From assembly GCF_032854445.1 (NCBI RefSeq), contig NC_088297.1, positions 11,000,163 to 11,060,162 on the forward strand: 60,000 nt of DNA, read 5' to 3'. A program made the position numbers and the translations under genes. The notes beneath the pieces are model-generated. The model searched no databases. It was not told where the DNA came from and was given only the letters and a program-made list of their open reading frames with translations. Shown piece by piece: positions 1 through 9,000 of this stretch (position 1 is the stretch's first letter; each line of letters begins with the position of its first letter). Source of the DNA: Liolophura sinensis (taxonomy: Eukaryota > Mollusca > Polyplacophora > Chitonida > Chitonidae).

Positions 1-97
1 GACTCCATTGATAGTTACCTTTCCTATGACAGCGTCTGTTACAATGACATTGACCTCGTCTATGACAAGGAGTTATTCTCGGAGTTACAAGATGCAG
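1..97 (+). CDS. GCLC: GCLC exon a (5' edge of window)
   Basis: Encodes [11 protein letters not shown]...[11 protein letters not shown] and ends in phase 1 before the donor gtaaat at 98. The DSIDSYLS block is typical of animal GCLC. The acceptor of this exon is not in the window. Confidence 0.93.
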
Positions 98-3000
98 GTA
101 AATGACTATAGCCATCAGAGATTAGGGGTAGTTCAGTTTTGAACTCTTTTGTCATTAAAGGTAAGCTATCTCCTAATGTATCATGTGACTTGTCAAAAAT
201 GTTACGCAACTTTTGTTCACATTCATTTACCGATTACCTTTGTCAGAGTGATCTGGAGGTACAAATGACATGTCCTTCCACCAGGAAGTTCTTAAATGGC
301 TGTAAACGTTCAGCTCTCCAATTTTCTCCACCATTCGTATACGCTAAAATAACTTTTTGCGAAACTTTTTTTTTTCTGACGACCATGTTATAATAGTAAA
401 ACCCATTGAACCACAGAGCACTAGTGAGGTAACTCCTTATAATGATGTAATGTGAGGCCACTTGTCTTTGGTTCTAATGGTTTTTGAATTAAAAGGAAGT
501 ATCGACCTACATTGTAGATAGCATCATAGTTCAGAGTTGCCTCACTGTTGTTCTGCATCTGTCATAGTAAATGTACATGTAACTAAAAGAATGAAAGAGT
601 TCCAACTGGAAACACCCCCATTTTGGCTTGTGAATTTTGTGATGTACAGCTTGAAGAAGTACATGTAAGGTCACTTTTCTGTAAAGCCAGAGGTAGACGA
701 GTAAATGCCGTTAACGGTATGTCATGATGTTGGAAGTACATAAAAAGTAGGAAAATAAAAAATATGGTTCTGTAGTTCAACTTTTTCACATGTTTGCAAG
801 GTGTCTATTAAAACATATTCTTAAGGCATTATTCTGTGTTGACTGATGAAATTATACTTTTTGTCAAGCCCTGAAACTGAAAATGATTTTCAGAAATCTG
901 GTGAGGTTTGATGATTTCAAGAATCCAATGAAATCAAATTCCCAGTAAGACCACACCAATTTTAGTTCTTCTTTTTTATATTTATTTATTTTTTGGTGAA
1001 TAACACCCTAGTCAAGAATGTTTCACTTATACAACGGCGGCCATCATTATGGTGGGAGGAAACCGGGCACAGCCCAGGGGAAACCCATGACCCTCTGCAG
1101 GTTGCTGGCAGACCTTCCCATGTATGGCCAGAGAGAAAGCCAGCATGAGCTGGACTTGAACTAACAGTAGCCGCATTGGTGAGAGGCTCCTGGGTCATTA
1201 TGCTGCGCTAGCACGTTAACCAACTGAGCCATGGAGGCCCCTATTTTTTTATATGGGTAGACTAAATTTTTTTTCAGTATCAGAAGAGAGTATGGAAATG
1301 AAAGTGAAACTTGAAAATCATCTAATTTGTTGAAAATGTAGGCGATTTTTCCAGTTGAATACATATTTACATTATCTGAAAAGCCTTGAAAAACAAGAAA
1401 AAATCATGATCACTTCAAAACTGGACAAAATAAAAAGATTGATTTTCAGTTTTATTATTATTCCATATTTAAGTTTTTTGAGTGGCAGCTGAATTGCAAT
1501 TAGAAAATATTGGTGTTGCCTAATGCAAAACTATTATACCACAAATGTGAGTTGAAACCAATCTCTCTGACTTGACTTTCACCTTGACTAACTTGGGTTT
1601 TGGCCTTTTTTTTTAAATATCTAGGTATAGACAAACTGCTGTCCCAACACATTGCTCATCTCTTCATACGAGACCCAATTTCATTATTCTCTGAAAAGAT
1701 TGATCAGGATGACACTACAGATACTGACCATTTTGAGGTATGTACGTGTAAATGGTTTGATATATATGTACGTATGCTGGGATTTTTTACGTCATACGTA
1801 ACAATTTTTCAGTTATAAGACCTGAGGGGGACTCATTAGGTGTGTGTAGATGTACTGTGTCGTCATGTGGCAGGGCGAGTCCACACCGCCAAAGTGCTGC
1901 AGCCTGACACTGGGCCAACCAGTCCTAGTTCTTTGCCCAAACTCTCAGTGCTGAGTGCCAAGCGAGGCAGCAACAAGTATTATTTCTAAAGTCTTTAGTC
2001 TGACCTTGCCTGCTAATCCCAGGTCTCCCGACTTAGAGGAGGACACTCTAACCATTTGGCCACTGAAATGGTCTAAATGTATTGGGTTGCAAATCTCTGC
2101 ACACGTGTGCGAAATATGAAACATAAATCAGAGCACTTGCTGGTTGAGTGGTTTTAAGTGAGATCAGCAGCATTTAACACATCAGGTTGTGAGTTCAAAT
2201 CCAGCTTTTGGTGGCTCTTCTCATGGCTGGAGCTTAGGGCAAAGAGTGTTGTCAAGTGTATTTACATGACAGTGAAAGCGTTGTCTGTGGTTTTAATGCT
2301 TTACCAGATAAAATGAGAATAAATATATTTGTTTTATTTCCAAAGAGTTTCACTGTAATAAACTATTCATCTAACAAAATGAATATGTGTTTGGATAGAA
2401 ATGTTATTAAGGCTGATAATCTCTGGTCATTATTATTCTATCAGTGTGATATGGGAAAGCTGGCCTGTAACTTGCCAAAGGTCAATGGTTTACTCTGGGC
2501 ACTTCGGTTTCCTCTGGGCACTTCGGTTTCCTCTGAGTAGGCTACTTCAGTTTCCTCTGGGCACTTCGGTTTCCTCAACTTGTGAAAGTGGTCTCCATTC
2601 TCTAAGTTAAAATTTAACTGTGTTAAACGAAAATGAAATAAATAAGTACTTTGTATGATGAATGGTACATGTGATATTTAAGTGAAGAAAACTTGATATT
2701 TGTTCCTTTGACAAACAAAATGTAGGGAGATGATGCATTGTTACAATGAAAATACAGGCCAGAACGTCTTTAGGGTGGAACATCTTTGGTGTGAATGTTT
2801 AGAAAAATTTTTTACAGTATTTAATTGTTTGGATGTTTGTGTTTCAGAACATTCAGTCCACCAACTGGCAAACGATGAGGTTCAAACCGCCTCCCCCTAA
2901 CTCAAACATTGGCTGGAGGGTGGAGTTCAGGCCTATGGAGGTGAGGCTTAGGGTGGGGAGGTAGTGGGGAGGGAGGAAGGGAGGAGGAGTCCTCATGGAT

Positions 3001-6000
3001 ACGGTCACGGTCACATGATATTCCGCAAAACATGATGTACAGCCATCATGTGTGTCAAAGACTGCCATGCCACGCTCACAAAGTATCATCCTACGGGCAC
3101 CAGGCAATATCCAACGATCTCATGCTAATGTCCAACGATCATGTGCGTTTATTTCACAACATTTATCTCCCTTTAAGAGCTCTCTGGCGTCTGCTTGCTC
3201 ATAAAGTAAATACCCAGACGGTGGTTATAGCTCCTTTATAGACATACAAATTCGTCAATTTAAAGTACAACTATCACTTCTCTCGAGCTGACAATTCCTG
3301 ACAACTCCACAGCATGCACTACCTGTATAATATATCTCTTACTATTTGATAGGAGTGAGTAAACCAGGGGAACAAACAGTACCATAGAAAAGCACATTGA
3401 CATACAATACCTTTCAAAATGTCATTAAATATAACTCGTGCACACTAATCGTTAGTAATTAGTTACCGGTATATATACAGCATCGTCATCAATGCTGTCA
3501 AACAACAGGTACCAGTAACAAAGCCGCCAAAGGTAACAAAAGCTATACTGTATTATGTGACCTGACAAAATGTTAGGCCACATTTGTTGACAGTAATTTA
3601 CCGATCACATATATCGTACTGAGTGAGTTCTTGGTGTTTGATATCGTACTTAATAATTTTTCAGTCATATGACGACGAAGCAATCCTTATAGTGCATGTA
3701 ATGTGCCTCCTTGTTGCAGGATGAATTTCCATCTGTCTTTTACGTAGTGCTGCTTCACTGAGACGACTTACCGTAGGCAAGTAAGCCGCCCCGCCCAAGC
3801 CATTATACAGATACGGGTCAACCACTCGTTTCTCTATCCCCTTCATGCTGAACCCCGAGAGAGGAAGTTACAAATTCCTCTTTTAATGATAGTATAGGAA
3901 ATGAGGGAAAGTAGCAGGTATAAATTCAGCTCTTGCTGCTTTTACTTTGTCACTAAGTCGGGAGATTTTCAGATGCGTACAAGATGAGTGTTTGTTTTAG
4001 TTACAAGCTTGTAAAGGCCTCATATGTACTGCTGACCCACAGTGGGAAACTCTCACTTCTTTATATTCATCCATTTGTTTTGTTTTACACATTTGATGTG
4101 ACCGGCCTTGATAGCACAGTTAGTAGAGCATCCACTTCGGGAGCAGTAGATCCAGGGTCAGTTTTGGATCGAGTCATCTCTAAGACCTTAGAAGAGGTAG
4201 TTGTAACTTCCTTGCTTGGTATAATGGCTCGAGCTGGGAGGCTTACTTGCCTTCGGTAAGTTGTCTCATTGAAGCAGCACTGGATAAAAGAGCGTTGGAA
4301 ATCCGTCCTGCAACAAGGAGGCACATTACACGCACTCTAATTATTCCTTCGTCGTCATATGACTGAAAACTTGTTAAGTACGTCTTTAAACCCCAAGCAC
4401 TCACTCACCTAGATTTGATGTGAAAATGAAGAGGCTGTATGAAAAGCCTGAGAAGCTCATCGTTAGTGATCATCATTAGTGATACATGTATGATGTCTTC
4501 TGATATGGTCAGCTTAGTATGATCTGTTCGGTTACGAGTTATTGGATGACTGGGGGGACAAAGGGCTGGAGTAACTTCCCTTGAATATGTGCTGCACTCA
4601 GTTACCATATCCCTATAATACAGTGCATCTATAGCTCGTACACTGCCTTCACAGCACTGCCACCACTAGACAAGCTTGACCTTTCGAGCCTGTGTGATGC
4701 ACATGTGCTTTTATAGGTATAGCCTCTCCACATATGTTCGTGTGCAATGACCCCAATGACCCAAGTGACCTTGGCTTTGTTCAAGACTTAATGACAAAAT
4801 TTTTGTTAACCTAGTAGTGGCAGTGATGTAAAGCGAATATAGAGAGCGGCACATGCGCTCAATCCTAATTCCTCAACCTTTTTGTGGCCAACTTTCAGTG
4901 AAATTTATGAATTTTTTTGGGTGATTTTGAAGACAAAATACATTGGTTGGATTGGCCAGTTTCTGGACTTTACAAAAAATTTAATTTTATCGGTAAACAC
5001 AGAATAATGTCCTCAAAATATGCTTGAATAAACAGCGTACACAAACATGCGAAAAGGTTGAAGAATTCCAGTAAGGAGTATTCGGGGTCACCTGTTTCAA
5101 ATACACAAGCACGCTTGATGTATATCTCTGACACAGCTGTCCTGTTTTTCCTCATCAGGTGCAGTTGTCAGACTTTGAGAACGCAGCCTACGTCGTCTTC
5201 ATTGTACTTCTGACAAGGGTCATACTCACCTTCAAGCTTAACTTTCTCATTCCAATATCAAAGGTAGGTAAAATTGATGGACATGATCATTGGTGCAAAG
5301 GGAGACAAATGCTACAGTTTAACATACAGTGTTAATATATAGGTTACAAGAGTACGGTAATTTCTCTTAGAAATTTCACCCTAAAAAGTACATCTGTAGA
5401 GGATGATAAATGTGTCATGAAATATTACTTTTGGTGCTTACATTTTCCCAGTATTTATTTCTCCAACCATAATGCTGTCCATTGCTCAGTTCGTTAGCGC
5501 ACTAGCGCAGCGTAATGACCCAGAAGCCTCTCACCAATGCGGTCGCTGTGAGTTCAAGCCCAGCTCATGCTGGCTTCCTCTCCAGCCATACGTGGAAAGG
5601 TCTGACAGCAACCTGCGGATGGTCGTGGGTTTCCTCCGGGCTGTGCCCTGTTTCCTCTCACTATAATGCTGGCCGCTGCCGTATAAGTGAAATATTCTTG
5701 AGTATGGCGTAAAAAAAAAAAATCAGCTAAATAAATAAATGTTAAGGATAATGGAATCAGACCAAATATGCAAATTTGTCATGGAGGAAATTTGAGATCT
5801 TTCACTGTTATATGTTATCACTTTTTTTATGGAAAGTGCATAGTTTGCATTTTAAGATAACATGTGATAAGTATTTGAGCAAATTATGCAGAAACTATTT
5901 TTCAGGCTGTTACTTTCACTGATAAGGTTAAGCAACATACCAGGGCAGATGTACCTGTAGTTTTGTTTTCACTGATCAAGTTGTATGTACAGTAGTTGAT

Positions 6001-9000
6001 TTCTGTCCGCAACTAAGCTACTCATTGTGCACCCAAAAAGCTTGGTTGATCTTAGAAACGTGTTTTGAGGTGTGTGTGTATGTAAGGTACATATAGGATG
6101 ATACCCAACTGAAAAAAGGTAGGTTTCAGCACAAAATGTAGTATTTTATCATATTTATTAGCCTCTGAAAATATATATTTTTTTTTTTACGACAAATACA
6201 ATCTTCATTTATGGATTTGAATAGTCTTTCATGCCATGCTCGGGAAGAAGAAATGAAGTTACAGTATGTTTCCTTTTGTAATAGGTGGATGAAAACTTGA
6301 TAGCGGCTCAGAAGAGAGACAGTGTCAGAGAGGGCAAATTTTATTTCAGGAAGGACGTTCTTACAGGTAATGTACAGAAGATTCGTTTTGAGTTTATTTA
6401 TTTAATTTCTCGAGAATTGTTTGCACGTGTATGGTGACAGTCAGTTACGTGAAGGATTAAACTGGAGTGCCTGGGGTAAACTAGCAGCCTTGTGTTATCT
6501 TGGTGACAAACTTTTCCACATATGTATAAGTAGCCAATAATGGTGGAGACAAGCTGTGTGTGACAAATGTAAGATTGCACAGATTGCTACAAGGGCATTG
6601 TTAGGAGCCTTCTTTGCCGAGGTTGTTAGCATGGCAGTGCAGCGCATTGATCCAGGAGCTTCTCACCAATGCGGGTCGCGTGAGTTCATGTCCAGCTCAT
6701 GTTGGCTTCCCCTACGGCCGTACGTGGGAAGGTTTGGGATCAACCTGCGGATGGTCTTGTTTAATCTTGGGCCCCCGGGGGCTCCATTCGGTTTCCTCCC
6801 ACCAATATGCTGGCCACCGTCGTATAAGTGAAATATTCATGAGTACAATGTAAAACCCTATTAGATAAATAAATAAACAAACAAGGGCGTTGTCAACGAC
6901 TTCTTTTTTTTTTTGGTAACCAACCCTTGTGAAAATGACAATTGAGTGCAAGCTCTTTAATACCACTTCACTGCCTGCTTCCTTTTGTATAGTCAAAAAG
7001 CCTCTTACTACCGCATGTCACCTAGACAGAAAAGAATGACTCAGAGATTTTGTCTGTGTATTATTGTGTGCTGTTTGTTGAAATTGGGTTTTCACACAAC
7101 CAGTAATCAAGCCAAAATCAGGTTTTTGATACAATCAGCCAATGTACACAGCGGTATGTCTCAGTTGATGTCCTATTTTTATCCACACATAGTACCTCAA
7201 TTTTCGATCTTTAATTAATCTGCGTTAATTAAAGCCAGCTTTCCTGATTTGAGTATTTGGGCCCAGCGCTTTTGATTTACTTGGAGCATTAGAAAACTGA
7301 CACCCATGAGATAACCCAGTACTTACAAAATGGCGGCTTCCACAATTTTCCAAGAAAAAGGGGTTTGAATATCGTTTCTCTCTTGTGATATTGTTTTCTC
7401 TCTTGTGATATCATTTTCTCACTTGTGATATTGTTTTCTTTCTTGTGATATGGTTTTTCTCACTTGTGATATTGTTTTCTCACTCATGATATTGTTTTTT
7501 CACTCATGATACCATTTTTTCACTTGTGGTATCATTTTCTCACTTGTGATATTGTTTTCTTTCTTGTGATATGGTTTTCTCACTTGTGATATTGTTTTCT
7601 CACTCATGATATTGTTTTTTCACTCATGATATCATTTTTTCACTTGTGGTATCATTTTCTCACTTGTGATATTGTTTTCTCACTTGTGATATCGTTTTTC
7701 TCTTTTTGCGATATTTGTTCCATATATATGTTTGTTCATTTTGCCCTTATTATGTGTACAAATATTTCTATTCAGGCTGATTTGTTGCCATGGTTATCTT
7801 TTCCTTTATCAACCCCACAGGGTCCAGCCCACCTGAAGCCTCTGAGTGTTGTGGGGAGAGACCAAAGTGTTGTAACATTGAGGATGAGTATGATCTCTTC
7901 AGTGTGGATGAAATCATCAATGGCAAGGTGTGGTTTGTAATTTGTTTGTAAAGCCCCTCACTGTTTTCCCATAGTCTTCCACCACAAGTCATAATTATTA
8001 CTTTAATCAATTTCTTATCCTAAGTTATGTTTTGTTATGTGAATTTGATCAGAAACACAATTTAGGTTAATAATAAATATATCAGAATAATAATACTGCT
8101 TATTTTACTAAGAAATACAGGAGTTGTTTGTTGTAGATGATAAAAAAATTTTTTTTCCAGTAGTCAGTAATAAATGTACAAATGCTTATTTATGGACTAA
8201 AAATAATACAGAAATATACAGGAAGGGTGTTGAGAAAGAATTACAATGTATTTAATTATCAGCACCTAAAAACATGAAAAATTATTTCTTTCATGAATTT
8301 CACATGTTCGTACTATAACAGTTTATTAGCTGCAATGAAAAATTTGGAGCTCTTTCAAAATGAGAACTAAATCTGGCGAATCACAGTATGTGTTTGGGAG
8401 GGGGTAAAGAGTACAACATCAAAGTTATGTTTTTTGAATCTACTGTATTTTGAAGACACACTAAGGGATGCTAACTCGAAATATGTGGGTCTTATTGTGT
8501 AGGAGGAGTTGTTTCCCTTGGTTCAGACTGTGTAGTCGCCCTAGTTGAAGAATAAAACTGCTTTATGTGCTGTATGTCCCTCTGTGTTTCTCTAAATTGT
8601 AATTACCTGTACCTGGTTTGTTTTTGTCAGTGTTTTTAATTTGTCTCAGCAACTTTACAGATTGGGTTATGGATGAATTTGGATGTAATTTAGTGAACAA
8701 GACCAGTCCATTTAACTTTGCTGGTGATCTGAATCTCGGAACTTTTTAATATACTTCTTCACAATTGCCACAAACATCACAAATACAGAGTATGGTTCCT
8801 TTGACTGTAGTGAGGGAATTTGAACATTTAGTCGTGAAAGGGCTTTGTGCTGCCTTGTGTTTTGTACTACTGTTTCCCTATAATAGAGCTGCTGCCCAAA
8901 TCCAAAATCATGTCGTCATTTTATGTTCGTAGGGCTCAGATTTCCCGGGGTTAATCCCACTAATGAACATGTACCTGGATGTGATAGATGTGGATGTGGA

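Noticed and set aside
5473-5560. tRNA gene at SINE heads
   Set aside because: A and B boxes are tRNA-like but the sequence does not fold into a credible cloverleaf and continues into a SINE body and A/T-rich tail.
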